Source: a virus. From it: DNA of 21,839 bases. A program made the position numbers and the translations under genes. Positions 1-7,422 of this stretch are shown in pieces (position 1 is the first letter of the stretch; the number at the start of each line of letters is the position of its first letter). The notes beneath the pieces were generated by a model, which was given only the letters and a program-made list of their open reading frames with translations, was not told the origin of the DNA and did no database searches. Location: positions 1 to 21,839 of IMG/VR virus record IMGVR_UViG_3300024346_003222; one strand, written 5' to 3'.

Positions 1-536
1 GCTGCCTTAGCAACCTTTGCTGCTGCTTGAACAACAGGAGCACCTGCTTCTCTGGTAGTTGATGGATCGAAGTCTTTAACAGGAGTATACTTTGTTCCAG
101 CTGCTTTAGACTTAGTGGCAACCAGACGCTGTTTGCGATTTCCGCCTTCCTTCTTAATCGAAGCATGAACCCAACCAGAGTTCTTGTCACCAGCAGCATA
201 GAATTCTAGGATGACTTGGTCAAACTCTAGATTATCAGCAACCCAGTCAGCAACCTTCTTATTGTCAACACCCTTTACTTCAAAGTCAATCGCTTGACCA
301 TTAACGTGCTGTGATGTTTTCGAACCGCCAACTGCCTTATTGACAAGTGGTGCGCGATAAGAGGAGTTGATTGTTACTGGACCAAACTTAGCACGAACAG
401 GTTCGAGAATCTTTTCGCAGCAATAGCGCATGTTCTCAATGTGAGTAGCAGTTGGTGTGTTAGGAATACCAAGACGCTTTGCGGTTGGCGAGACGGTCAT
501 TTCCTCTAGAGCAAAATGTTCAGTTAGTTTTGTCAT
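1..536 (-). CDS. M15-family peptidase, probable endolysin (3' end outside window)
   Basis: Probable peptidoglycan-cutting endolysin acting in the periplasm at lysis. I translated it by hand from the ATG at 536; 178 codons are present and no stop is reached at the window edge. Residues 75-85 read SQHVNGQAIDF and residues 121-126 read GWVHAS, which is the zinc-site pattern of M15-type (DUF882/Peptidase_M15_3) D-Ala-D-Ala peptidases; H77, D84 and H124 are the likely zinc ligands. An SSYR motif near residue 58 also fits. After about residue 150 the chain becomes Ala/Lys-rich (PVVQAAAKVAKAA), probably a linker to a further segment outside the window. The start is backed by an AGGGG ribosome site just upstream. 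It is separated by about 9 kb from the holin and spanin candidates at 10.9-11.7 kb. Family assignment is firm, lysis role is inferred. Confidence 0.8.
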   Translation of the reverse strand, partial: MTKLTEHFALEEMTVSPTAKRLGIPNTPTATHIENMRYCCEKILEPVRAKFGPVTINSSYRAPLVNKAVGGSKTSQHVNGQAIDFEVKGVDNKKVADWVADNLEFDQVILEFYAAGDKNSGWVHASIKKEGGNRKQRLVATKSKAAGTKYTPVKDFDPSTTREAGAPVVQAAAKVAKA

Positions 537-547
537 AATATTACCCC

Positions 548-982
548 TTAGAATGGACCGAAGTCGTCGTCGCTGTCTTTATACTTATCGACCGCTGCCA
601 TCAGTTTGATTTCAGTGTCTGCTTCGATAGAGTTTGCTTCCGCGATATGCTTATAATCAGTCTTGCCCATTTCTTGGACTTTAACATTAGGATTGAACTC
701 AGCAGTCTTCATATTCATCATCGTAGCGAATGCACCAACGAACGCACCAACAATCATAGAGAATGCTGGACCAATGATCTTAAAGATTTCATTGTTGTCA
801 ATAATATCATTTGGCATAAACATACCAATCAACATCATAATAACAACAGATATCATGATGGAACCCAAAGTGAGTGCTGCCATCTTCATAATCATGATTT
901 GGACTTTGCCCTTTTCAATCTCTAGTTCTTCTAGAGTATTGACTTCTTTCGACACCGAAACAAAGTTTAATAATCCCTTCAT
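548..982 (-). CDS. Two-helix membrane protein of unknown function
   Basis: A 144-residue protein with two strongly hydrophobic stretches, about residues 32-55 (rich in Met, Ile and Val) and 66-90, separated by a short polar, acidic hinge (PNDIIDNNE). The N-terminal 30 residues are charged and the last 40 are polar and acidic, ending DDDFGPF. This predicts a hairpin in the inner membrane with both ends on one side. It starts one base after the stop of the gene upstream, with GGAAG in front of its ATG, and lies directly before the endolysin gene, so a holin or antiholin role is possible. The long soluble tail is not typical of holins, and a virion or host-takeover membrane protein is equally possible. 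I do not recognise a named family. Confidence 0.7.
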   Translation of the reverse strand: MKGLLNFVSVSKEVNTLEELEIEKGKVQIMIMKMAALTLGSIMISVVIMMLIGMFMPNDIIDNNEIFKIIGPAFSMIVGAFVGAFATMMNMKTAEFNPNVKVQEMGKTDYKHIAEANSIEADTEIKLMAAVDKYKDSDDDFGPF

Positions 983-983
983 A

Positions 984-1169
984 TTACTTCCTTCTAATCA
1001 TTACAGGAGAACCTTCTTCGTTCTTCTTTTTATATTTTTTCTGCTGATTTTTGGTAATTCCAGGTTCTGCTTGGTTTACCTTTGTTGGATGCGAAATACC
1101 AATTCCAGCAATAGCACCACCAGCGACGCCCATGCCTTCTTCAGTGACGAAATCTTTAAATGAAAGCAT
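984..1169 (-). CDS. Possible in-frame internal translation product (61 aa) with capsid-targeting N terminus
   Basis: Alternative product of the 184-residue gene, beginning at its Met124 codon. Seen: ATG at 1169, GGAGG at 1178-1182, 8 bases between them, which is a better ribosome site than most true starts in this window. The product would begin MLSFKDFVTEE, the same pattern as the starts at 7728 and 14151, and would consist of the Gly/Ala-rich segment and the basic tail. Inference: a small internal head protein could be made separately from the full-length protein. The alternative is that GGAGGAAGG simply encodes Glu-Glu-Gly and has no translational role. Confidence 0.35.
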   Translation of the reverse strand: MLSFKDFVTEEGMGVAGGAIAGIGISHPTKVNQAEPGITKNQQKKYKKKNEEGSPVMIRRK

Positions 1170-1538
1170 GTTGCCTTCCTCCAATCTTTGAGATTCTTTA
1201 ATTATTTCTGGATCTTCCATATTCATATAGAATAATTCTTCAAGGATGTCTTCATCGTACTCGACGTTCTCTCTCACGAGGGCGACTGCCGCTGCAAATG
1301 AAAGGAATTGTTTGTTAGCAACTGGAACCTTTTCCAGAATTTTCTTTAAACGAAACACCATACGACTGAGAAGTGTATATGCTTCTTGCTCTTCAGCAGT
1401 GTTTAGTTGCGCCTCAGACTTTAGAACATTACCACGTGCATCGATAATGCCAAGACGATGCGCATCCGTTTGATCGAACGGAGTCGTCAGCATTCTCAAA
1501 ATGCGATAGGTAATAAGTGTATCTAAAACTCTAGACAT
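984..1538 (-). CDS. Conserved T4-like virion-associated protein with internal capsid-targeting motif
   Basis: A 184-residue protein of a family common in marine T4-like phages: the N-terminal part has the typical RILRMLTTPFDQTDA and LGIIDARGNVL segments, followed by a helical EEQEAYTLLSRMVFRLKKIL stretch. The C-terminal third has a GVAGGAIAGIG segment and a Lys-rich tail, as relatives do. Its ATG overlaps the stop of the preceding gene (ATGTCTAG). Residues 124-134 (MLSFKDFVTEE) match the N-terminal peptides of three other genes here, which look like prohead-targeting sequences. The internal Met124 is preceded by GGAGG with 8-base spacing, so a 61-residue short product may also be made. Structural or head-associated role is likely from family context, exact role unknown. 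Confidence 0.8.
   Translation of the reverse strand: MSRVLDTLITYRILRMLTTPFDQTDAHRLGIIDARGNVLKSEAQLNTAEEQEAYTLLSRMVFRLKKILEKVPVANKQFLSFAAAVALVRENVEYDEDILEELFYMNMEDPEIIKESQRLEEGNMLSFKDFVTEEGMGVAGGAIAGIGISHPTKVNQAEPGITKNQQKKYKKKNEEGSPVMIRRK
1178..1182 (-). promoter_or_regulatory. Shine-Dalgarno site inside a coding region
   Basis: On the minus strand the bases read TTGGAGGAAGGCAACATG, giving GGAGG 8 bases before the in-frame internal ATG at 1169. It is the basis for proposing an internal start in the 184-residue gene. Confidence 0.4.
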
Positions 1539-1890
1539 TAAGTTTCCTTAGATATTTAATTATAATACTGTCAAGAGGAATCTCAATCATATCATCTTCT
1601 GTCAATCTATTTAGAAAGACTAGAAAAGTCTTTAAATATGCCCAATGCAGTTCATCCGTTTTATAAAATAACAATTTTGTGGTTGACATACCAAAAACAT
1701 TATACAAGATAATAATATGATTTAAAATCAACCGCTCGTTTAAAATATTGGTATTTTCATACCGCTTAAACAAACGTTTTAAATATTTAAATCGTTTTAA
1801 ATCTTCTTCTAAATCAGCCATCCCAGAACATCCAGGATTGTCATAATTTTTTATTGCAAATATCAAAAAAGTGTCATCATTTAATTCCAT
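1531..1890 (-). CDS. Conserved T4-like phage protein of unknown function
   Basis: A 119-residue protein when started at the ATG at 1890; the frame is open further to 1929, but that would overlap the upstream gene, whereas 1890 lies 2 bases after its TAA. The sequence has the hallmark pattern of a small family found widely in T4-like phages: a YDNPGC segment near the N terminus, then FKYLKRLFKRY, then LNERLILNHIIILYNVFG, then a helical C terminus with LKTFLVFLNRL. It is rich in Ile, Leu and aromatic residues and looks mainly alpha-helical and soluble. It ends in TAG, overlapping the next start. No enzymatic motif is visible. Placement among virion genes suggests a late function. Confidence 0.8.
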   Translation of the reverse strand: MELNDDTFLIFAIKNYDNPGCSGMADLEEDLKRFKYLKRLFKRYENTNILNERLILNHIIILYNVFGMSTTKLLFYKTDELHWAYLKTFLVFLNRLTEDDMIEIPLDSIIIKYLRKLNV

Positions 1891-1892
1891 AA

Positions 1893-2345
1893 TTAAGTTA
1901 CCGTCGCAGTTCCCCCAAGGAAATACCAATTTCCTGCCAAGAACATTAACGTAGCAGTATCATTTGCCGAATTAAATACAATTGACGAGTGCCCAATATT
2001 AGAACTGATAGTTAATGCATGGGAGGCAGAATTGCTGACCATTACAATAACTTTAATTTGCCCCTCTGCACCATCAGCAATAGTCAAAGTTCCTGCGCCG
2101 CTTGGTGAATTGATTCTGGTTATTAGACTTGTAACACTGATGGCACCAGCAGAACTTAATGTCTGAATAGTGCCACCAAATGTTAATGTGTTGTCTAGTT
2201 TTACAGGAACAGGAATCGCAGCAAATAGATTCGTAACGCTCACTTTATGATCATAGGGACTTGTTGAAGGTTTCACGAGATACAGGACGTCGGTCGCGGA
2301 GACTGACGTCGCTGGATTCATGGCGGTTACTTTACTGTCTGCCAT
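1893..2345 (-). CDS. Small fibre-like virion structural protein
   Basis: A 150-residue protein starting MADSKVTAMNPATSVSATDVLYLVK, the pattern of an N-terminal segment common to fibre and decoration proteins of marine myoviruses, in which a short A/T-rich stretch is followed by a DVLYLV strand and a VSVTNLF segment. The remainder is beta-rich, low in charge and high in Ser, Thr, Ala and Gly, ending in a strand-like LMFLAGNWYFLGG segment. This composition fits an extracellular virion protein such as a fibre, whisker or head decoration. It lies 9 bases after the large structural gene and is probably cotranscribed with it. The specific location on the particle cannot be told from sequence. Confidence 0.75.
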   Translation of the reverse strand: MADSKVTAMNPATSVSATDVLYLVKPSTSPYDHKVSVTNLFAAIPVPVKLDNTLTFGGTIQTLSSAGAISVTSLITRINSPSGAGTLTIADGAEGQIKVIVMVSNSASHALTISSNIGHSSIVFNSANDTATLMFLAGNWYFLGGTATVT

Positions 2346-2356
2346 TGTTTAATGCC

Positions 2357-3901
2357 TTATGCGTCTGGGAATTCAATATCATCAGCAGCATCGCTAGATG
2401 CAATAGCATTCTTAGAGAGTGCTACAAGAACTTCATACTTCACACGACCAGCGTTAGCACCAGTTCCAACTGTGCGCTTCACCCAACCAGAGTGAGCGGC
2501 AGAGGTACCAGTTGCACCAGTACCCTTAGCAGCAGTTGCAGTTGCTTGATCCGCAGTTGCTTGGATTTCAAAGTACTGAGCATTGTTACCTGTAGCACTG
2601 ATATCAATAACTGTTTCAGTTATATAGGTTAGACCAGTTAAAGTACCAGCAGTAGTTACAATTGCGACAGCAGCTTCAGTCGTCAGAGTAAAACCAGTAA
2701 CGTTCGGCGAAGTACCAGTTACAGCAGAAACCTTATATGTTGTTCCTGTTGCATAACCAGTAATAGTACCAGTACCTGCACGTGTGCCAGTAATTGTAAG
2801 ACGATCACCAACTGCAAGTGTTGATGCACCACAAGTAAACTGACCAGCGGTACCAGAAGTAGCAACAGTCGCTACCAGAGTACCAGTACCAGCAGCTGCC
2901 TTGACTTCAAATGCGTTAGCAGTTAGACCAGCAGTAGCAACAAAGTAAGATGTAGTCGAGGTTAACCCAGTAGCAGAAGTACCACCACCATTGTTATACT
3001 TAACTTCTTCATTAGCAACTAAACCATGTGCAGTGTATGCAATAGTATCAGTAGCAGCAGTAATTCCAGAAGTAGGAATAACACGGCGAGGTTTCGCAAT
3101 AGCAACTGTCGGGACAGTTTCATATGACGAACCAGTGTTTGTTACTGCGACTGCCGTTACTAATCCACCCGCGATGGAAGCAGTTGCAGCAGCAGAAGCA
3201 CCACCACCACCAGAGAAGGTAACTGGAGGAACTTCAAGGTAACGTGTGCCACCTTGAATTAGTGCAACCGAGGCAACATTGTCACCACCAGCAGCGATTT
3301 CAGTATTGTCAACACCAAAGACTTGGGTTGATTGGAAATCTGTTGTCGAAACCGAAGCGATTGATGTTGGTTTTTCACTGATTGTATAATTCTCACCAGA
3401 AAATACAGTAAGAACTGATCCTGGATTCGCATTAATTACCGTAGCAACTGTGTCACTGGCAACAGCAATAGCAATCATTTCCTGATCACCAACACGAACA
3501 ACATCACCAACTGCAAGAGCAGGATCGAAGTTTGTGCTTGAACCTGTTAGAGTTCCACGACCTAAACTTAATGAAAGAGTGAAGGTATGTGAAGCGCCTG
3601 AACCGTCGGTCGAAGCGATTACTGTAGGAACATTAAGTCTTGCACCTGCCTCAGTGGCAGCAACCATGAAAGTATTTGTTGTAACTTCGGTTACAAAGTA
3701 AGTGGTGCCAGATGTTAGACCAACAACAGAGGTTCCTCCGCCGTTTGCATATGCAACAGGATCACCAAGTTGGAATGGATGTGCGGCAGAAGTATATACT
3801 CCAGCGGCATGCCCAGTTGCACCATTGAATGTGATAGCAGGGGCAGTAAGAGTTACCGTTCCTGCCTATGTCTTATCGTCTTTATTACCCCATGCGGACA
3901 T
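2357..3901 (-). CDS. Large beta-rich virion structural protein with an in-frame TAG at codon 12
   Basis: Conserved marine-myovirus structural protein. The natural start is the ATG at 3901: it gives MSAWGNKDDKT, the usual start of this family, has AGGGAG 7 bases upstream, and forms a TAATG overlap with the preceding gene. Codon 12 (3866-3868) is TAG; after it the frame stays open for another 501 codons to a TAA. The next in-frame ATG, at 3667, has no ribosome site and would remove the first beta repeat. Full length would be 514 codons. Repeated segments around YANGGGTSVVGLTSGTTYF and YNNGGGTSATGLTSTTSYF flank Gly-rich beta regions. The C terminus (SGWVKRTVGTGANAGRVKYE, then FPDA) matches the family. 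The sequence may be a nonsense mutant, a readthrough gene or a sequence error. Confidence 0.85.
2882..3067 (-). repeat. Internal protein repeat, copy 2 (structural gene)
   Basis: Second copy of the beta repeat in the same gene; shared core is NGGGTS-x-x-GLTS-x-T-x-YFV followed some residues later by F-x-V-x-A-A. Confidence 0.65.
3644..3835 (-). repeat. Internal protein repeat, copy 1 (structural gene)
   Basis: Encodes a segment with YANGGGTSVVGLTSGTTYFV followed by TNTFMVAA. It resembles the segment encoded at 2882-3067 (YNNGGGTSATGLTSTTSYFV, then NAFEVKAA). Copy 1 lies between the TAG codon and the first in-frame ATG after it, so its conservation shows that the region upstream of 3667 is coding. 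Confidence 0.65.
3866..3868 (-). other. In-frame amber codon (TAG)
   Basis: Codon 12 counted from the ATG at 3901, reading ACA TAG GCA GGA. It interrupts an otherwise continuous 514-codon frame. TAG is used as a normal terminator at 11729-11731 and 1531-1533, so wholesale recoding is unlikely. Confidence 0.9.
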
Positions 3902-5301
3902 TAATTGTCTCCCTTTTTAAATTCTAGGTCTACGTAGTTGAAAAATTCTTTTCGTTTCGACTCACCAAGTTCCGAGGGAGACTTGATGTTATATTCAATA
4001 AGAGCAGTATTGAATGCAGCCTTATATGACTCGTTCATTGACTTTACTGCATCAATATCTTCTTTGGTTAGTTTCTTGACTGCCATCGAAATACCCTTAT
4101 GGCGCTTAGTGAGTTTCTTTTCAGCACCCGCTGCAGAACTACCGTGGGCTTCTTTGTGCCCTTGTCTATAAGAAACGATATCAATGGAGTCTTTTGCTTT
4201 GTTGATGTAGCGACCTGCAGTTGCCTTCGAGATCTCATCGACTTGCTCAGCATCTTCTTTGGTCAGTTTATTAACCGCAGTTTTGATTCCTGTCTCACGA
4301 TTCTTACGGAGACGCTCTGCTTTATCATAAGTTGCTTGGTTGAATCTTTTACCGAAGTATCCTGTTTCGCTGTCACCTTGGTAAGCAGCGATTTTTGTCA
4401 GAGGAACATTCTTTGGATCCATTACATTCTTTGGTCTCTCAGCACCTGATGCTTTCTTGACATAAGAACCCATTGTTGCTTTTGAGAGTTCGTCGATCTG
4501 TTCTGAATCTTCAGACATCTTGATTTCGCCAGTACGACGCTTATAAGCCATTGCACGACCAGCTGCCCGCTTTCTAAGAGTCTTAGTAGCGGATCCGTCA
4601 GCAGTCCAATCGCCACCACTCATCTTCATTTTATCAGTAATTTTCTTACCTTGTTCGCCACCTTTGTTAAAGTAGTTACGAACTGTATCTTTCGAAAGCT
4701 CTTCAAGTTCTTCTACTGCTTCAGCAACTTTCTTCTTTCTATTACGAAGAAGGTGGAAGTCATGCGCATCTACCTTACCATTCTTGTTGGCATCGATCTT
4801 ATGCTGAGCACCCTTTAGTTCTTCACTCATCTCGCCTTGCATATAGTTGCTTGCGGTTGAGAGATAATCTTCTGCGAGAGTAATCTTAGACTGAACCCAC
4901 TCAGGAAGATTGGTGTCATCAGAAAGCATGTCATGCATACGCTGCGAGTTGGCAATGATTGACTTCAGTTGCGACATTGCCATGTCACCTTCGTAGTCAT
5001 ACTCTGTTTTTTCTTTTTCTTCACGTGTTTGCTGATAGGTCGCTTTAGCGCCAGCACGTGCCTTGTTGAAAATGGCATCGTCGCCCAGAACAATAAACAA
5101 CATAGAGTTGATTAAATCATTCAGAACAGCAACTTCTCTGCCATGAAGCGTAATACCTGATTGCATTTTCGAAAGAGAAGTTTTAAGTGCTGGAATACTT
5201 TGTGACGGCATAAGACCTGCACGCACCAGCTGATCAAGCCGAGCTGCGAGGTCAGCTGACTCTTGTAGTTTTTGGTTTCTAATTGTTTGCTCTAATGACA
5301 T
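3901..5301 (-). CDS. Modular virion (internal head?) protein with repeats and an EF-hand-like loop
   Basis: A 466-residue, hydrophilic, Lys/Glu-rich, mostly helical protein of a type abundant in marine T4-like phages. Residues 100-158 hold the recurrent segment with NLPEWVQSKITLAEDYL. Residues 170-181 (DANKNGKVDAHD) match a calcium-binding EF-hand loop with acidic or Asn residues at positions 1, 3, 5, 9 and 12. Three repeat units start near residues 200, 270 and 355, each with an acidic lead and an ELS-x-x-T-x-x-x-Y-x-x-K core. Residues 196-273 align without gaps to residues 480-557 of the 1062-residue protein, with 53 of 78 identities by hand count. The C terminus (LIEYNIKSPSELGESKRKEFFNYVD) is also typical of this group. 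A late promoter lies 41 bases upstream of the start. Function is unknown; packaging inside the head is inferred. Confidence 0.8.
   Translation of the reverse strand: MSLEQTIRNQKLQESADLAARLDQLVRAGLMPSQSIPALKTSLSKMQSGITLHGREVAVLNDLINSMLFIVLGDDAIFNKARAGAKATYQQTREEKEKTEYDYEGDMAMSQLKSIIANSQRMHDMLSDDTNLPEWVQSKITLAEDYLSTASNYMQGEMSEELKGAQHKIDANKNGKVDAHDFHLLRNRKKKVAEAVEELEELSKDTVRNYFNKGGEQGKKITDKMKMSGGDWTADGSATKTLRKRAAGRAMAYKRRTGEIKMSEDSEQIDELSKATMGSYVKKASGAERPKNVMDPKNVPLTKIAAYQGDSETGYFGKRFNQATYDKAERLRKNRETGIKTAVNKLTKEDAEQVDEISKATAGRYINKAKDSIDIVSYRQGHKEAHGSSAAGAEKKLTKRHKGISMAVKKLTKEDIDAVKSMNESYKAAFNTALIEYNIKSPSELGESKRKEFFNYVDLEFKKGDN
3909..3914 (-). promoter_or_regulatory. Ribosome binding site for the structural gene start at 3901
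   Basis: AGGGAG on the minus strand, 7 bases before the ATG at 3901. This decides the start and shows that the 5' part containing the TAG codon is meant to be translated. Confidence 0.75.
4483..4716 (-). repeat. 78-residue module shared with the 1062-aa gene (copy A)
   Basis: Encodes residues 196-273 of the 466-residue protein. Aligns without gaps to the product of 9246-9479. Invariant core parts include GGDW, a TKTL..KRAAG segment, KRR-x-GE and KMSED-x-EQIDELS. Confidence 0.85.
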
Positions 5302-5341
5302 TTTGATACGGTATCCTTTAAGATGGATTTTTCATTCATTA

Positions 5342-5349
5342 TATTTATA
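5342..5349 (-). promoter_or_regulatory. T4-type late promoter
   Basis: A perfect TATAAATA on the minus strand, the T4 late promoter core recognised by gp55-programmed RNA polymerase. It lies 41 bases upstream of the gene starting at 5301 and contains the TAA stop of the radical SAM gene. Transcription should begin about a dozen bases downstream. Confidence 0.7.
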
Positions 5350-6964
5350 ATGACAATTTCTTATACTTATATTCTGAAATGGTTTTTTGCATTTTATCTA
5401 CAGAAGTTATTTTTTCTTTCCATTGGGGATCGTTTTCAACATCAATACCTTTTAATTTAGCCAGTCCCGACAAATCATTATGATAAAATTCATCTACAGT
5501 ATATTCACCTGAAACAACAAACTCTGGCATTTCCCACATTAAACCTGCTTGATGTTTAAAATTATCGTAATTTCCCATCCATCCAATACCAAATTTAATT
5601 GCTTCCCAAAAATTAGTTTCATTAGATTCCCAGAGATATGTCATGTCAGGGCTTTCTATAAAACTTTTATAAAGCTGTTTTCCAGATCCTTCTGGGATTA
5701 AATCCCATTCAATATTCCAGTTAGCTGGGTCACCTTCGGTATAATATTTTTGTTCATGAATGGTATTTTCCCACTCAGAATAATTTCCACGAAAATCTGG
5801 CGGGAATCCCTCTTTTTTTGATATATGCAAAGGAGAAGTGAGAATATTTAGATCTCCCTTTAGATTATGTAACAGCCAGTCAAGAGAAGATTTTACGGAA
5901 TTTAAAGATTCGTATGGCAATCCCATAATCATTCCAAGACCAGCCCTATACCTTCCATTATCTTTCTTAAAATAATCTTTAATATCTATTAAACCTTGTT
6001 TGATTTTATCAGGATGCATTCCCTTGCCGACTGATTTACCAGCCATAGGATGCAAAGTTTCTATGCCAAAAAAATGAGAAGTGTAACCAATTCGTTTCAA
6101 ATTTTCCCAATCTTGTGGTCGGGATATCATCAAATCAGCTCGAGTATAACCTGTAAGATTTAATTGAGGAAGATTTAATCCGTCAATCGCAGTAGCAATT
6201 TTTGCTATTTTTTCTGAGCTTTCATTGAAAGTTTCATCAACGATTTGATAGTTTGTTATTCCCCAATTGTCATAGTTTCGTTGCAACTCGTATGTTAGAG
6301 TATCAATTTCTCTCAGATGAGGTTCTTTTCTACCAATAAAATGATATGAACAAAATTTACATTTGAAGATACATCCTCGTGATGTTTCGATACTAACAAA
6401 ATCATTCGGTGTTAGAAAATCTCTATTCTCATATAGAACTTTTAAATCAGTCATAGTGTTTGCAGGATGATGCTGGTCACATGATACAAATTTTACATCT
6501 TTGCCAAAAATAGTTTTCTCAGTAATATTTGCAGTATTAGGTTTTCCTGCCAATTTGTTCAGTAGTTCTAGCCCACCAACTTCTCCATAACCAGTTACAA
6601 TATAATCTACATTAAGATTATATGATGTAAACATGTCTCTACTGCCCGCAACAGTTGGAATGTGCGGATATTTTAATTTAAACCAATGAAAAAATAGATT
6701 GAATTGTTCTATGATAGTGTCATCACAGAAAATTAGACTTGTAGAGATAAATTTTGTTTTATCAGTAATGCGCGAACGACACAATTCCTGGAATTCTTCC
6801 AAGGTCCATTCTGCAGCATAATCAATTACTTCAATGTCCCAACCATTTTGCCGTAGGTGACTGGCTATCCGATGCGCACCAGCACTTCTCTTCATTTCTA
6901 TTCTGTAGTTTCTTCCATGACAAAACGTTGAATTGCGAGCAGAAGATAAAATCAAACCATGCAT
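5345..6964 (-). CDS. Radical SAM enzyme with N-terminal B12-binding-like domain
   Basis: A 539-residue protein from the ATG at 6964. An earlier in-frame ATG at 7024 is rejected because it lies inside the upstream gene; 6964 has GGA at normal spacing. Residues 1-150 have the Rossmann-like layout of a cobalamin-binding domain (LILSSAR, then GAHRIASHLRQNGWDIEVIDY, and further on an HIPTVAGS and IVTGYGE segment). Then comes SIETSRGCIFKCKFCSYHFIG, whose CxxxCxxC binds the 4Fe-4S cluster that cleaves S-adenosylmethionine. The rest fits a radical SAM barrel (GLGMIMGLPYES) plus a C-terminal extension. B12-type radical SAM enzymes usually methylate unreactive carbons or rearrange substrates; the substrate here cannot be predicted. 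It follows the Dps-like gene by 19 bases and sits among late genes. A late promoter overlaps its stop. Confidence 0.85.
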   Translation of the reverse strand: MHGLILSSARNSTFCHGRNYRIEMKRSAGAHRIASHLRQNGWDIEVIDYAAEWTLEEFQELCRSRITDKTKFISTSLIFCDDTIIEQFNLFFHWFKLKYPHIPTVAGSRDMFTSYNLNVDYIVTGYGEVGGLELLNKLAGKPNTANITEKTIFGKDVKFVSCDQHHPANTMTDLKVLYENRDFLTPNDFVSIETSRGCIFKCKFCSYHFIGRKEPHLREIDTLTYELQRNYDNWGITNYQIVDETFNESSEKIAKIATAIDGLNLPQLNLTGYTRADLMISRPQDWENLKRIGYTSHFFGIETLHPMAGKSVGKGMHPDKIKQGLIDIKDYFKKDNGRYRAGLGMIMGLPYESLNSVKSSLDWLLHNLKGDLNILTSPLHISKKEGFPPDFRGNYSEWENTIHEQKYYTEGDPANWNIEWDLIPEGSGKQLYKSFIESPDMTYLWESNETNFWEAIKFGIGWMGNYDNFKHQAGLMWEMPEFVVSGEYTVDEFYHNDLSGLAKLKGIDVENDPQWKEKITSVDKMQKTISEYKYKKLSL

Positions 6965-6983
6965 TATATAATTCCAAAAAAAG

Positions 6984-7421
6984 TTACTTTGAGGTTGCGT
7001 TAAGCATCCAAGCATGTTTAGCATGAACGTCTAGACGTTCTTCGAGTAAATTAACCAGTCCGTGATTGCCTTCTGCATCTGCTAATTTATGCGCTGAATT
7101 TAATGCTTCAATTACAGAAACATTAGCATTGATAAGATCTGTGAGCATTCCCGAAACATCAACACCGTAAATGTTTGACTCTTTAACTGTGGTTGTAGAT
7201 GCCAACTCAGTCATATTATATGGAGCGTAGTCATCTAATGCACGAATCTCCTCGGCGATAGTATCTGCCGCCGCGAATAATTCCTGATAGAGATTGGAAA
7301 AGAAATCATGCAACTGAGAGAAGTCTTTGCCCTCTACATTCCAATGATGACCATGTGCTTTGAAATACATCGCGAAAGTATTCGCGAGTACGATCTTTAT
7401 TGATGTTACTAGTTCGTCCAT
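6984..7421 (-). CDS. Dps-like ferritin (DNA-binding protein from starved cells family)
   Basis: A 145-residue four-helix protein. The pattern AHGHHWNVEGKDFSQLHDFF followed by a helix AAADTIAEEIRAL is characteristic of Dps. The ferroxidase ligands H26, H38, D53 and E57 have exactly the spacing (12, 15 and 4) of E. coli Dps H51, H63, D78 and E82. Family members form 12-subunit cages that oxidise and store iron and protect DNA from peroxide. The N terminus lacks the Lys-rich DNA-binding tail of E. coli Dps, so iron handling rather than DNA binding is more likely. It begins 2 bases after the stop of a small capsid-targeted protein gene and precedes the iron-sulfur radical SAM gene. It could protect phage or host DNA during infection; packaging is possible but no targeting peptide is visible. 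Confidence 0.9.
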   Translation of the reverse strand: MDELVTSIKIVLANTFAMYFKAHGHHWNVEGKDFSQLHDFFSNLYQELFAAADTIAEEIRALDDYAPYNMTELASTTTVKESNIYGVDVSGMLTDLINANVSVIEALNSAHKLADAEGNHGLVNLLEERLDVHAKHAWMLNATSK

Positions 7422-7422
7422 G

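Noticed and set aside
663-1163. Plus-strand open frames such as 663-1163, 2261-2632 and 7993-8385.
   Set aside because: They lie opposite well-supported minus-strand genes, have no ribosome sites and show skewed compositions (for example Ser-rich opposite an acidic region) expected of antisense frames.
2357-3667. Structural gene starting at 3667.
   Set aside because: No ribosome site precedes it, it cuts through a beta repeat, and the family-typical start with a good ribosome site lies at 3901.
3866-3868. Genome-wide recoding of TAG as a sense codon.
   Set aside because: TAG ends the nucleotidyltransferase gene (11729-11731) and the conserved gene at 1531-1533 at sensible places next to the following starts, and the only tRNA here has anticodon UCU, not CUA.
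5302-5330. A short palindrome (GATACCGTATC on the minus strand) near the ribosome site of the gene starting at 5301, considered as an operator or RNA hairpin.
   Set aside because: The arms are five bases with a one-base centre, too tight for an RNA hairpin, and no second copy was seen.
6965-7024. Upstream ATG at 7024 as the start of the radical SAM gene.
   Set aside because: It lies inside the Dps-like gene, adds a segment with no family similarity, and the ATG at 6964 has a ribosome site and normal spacing.
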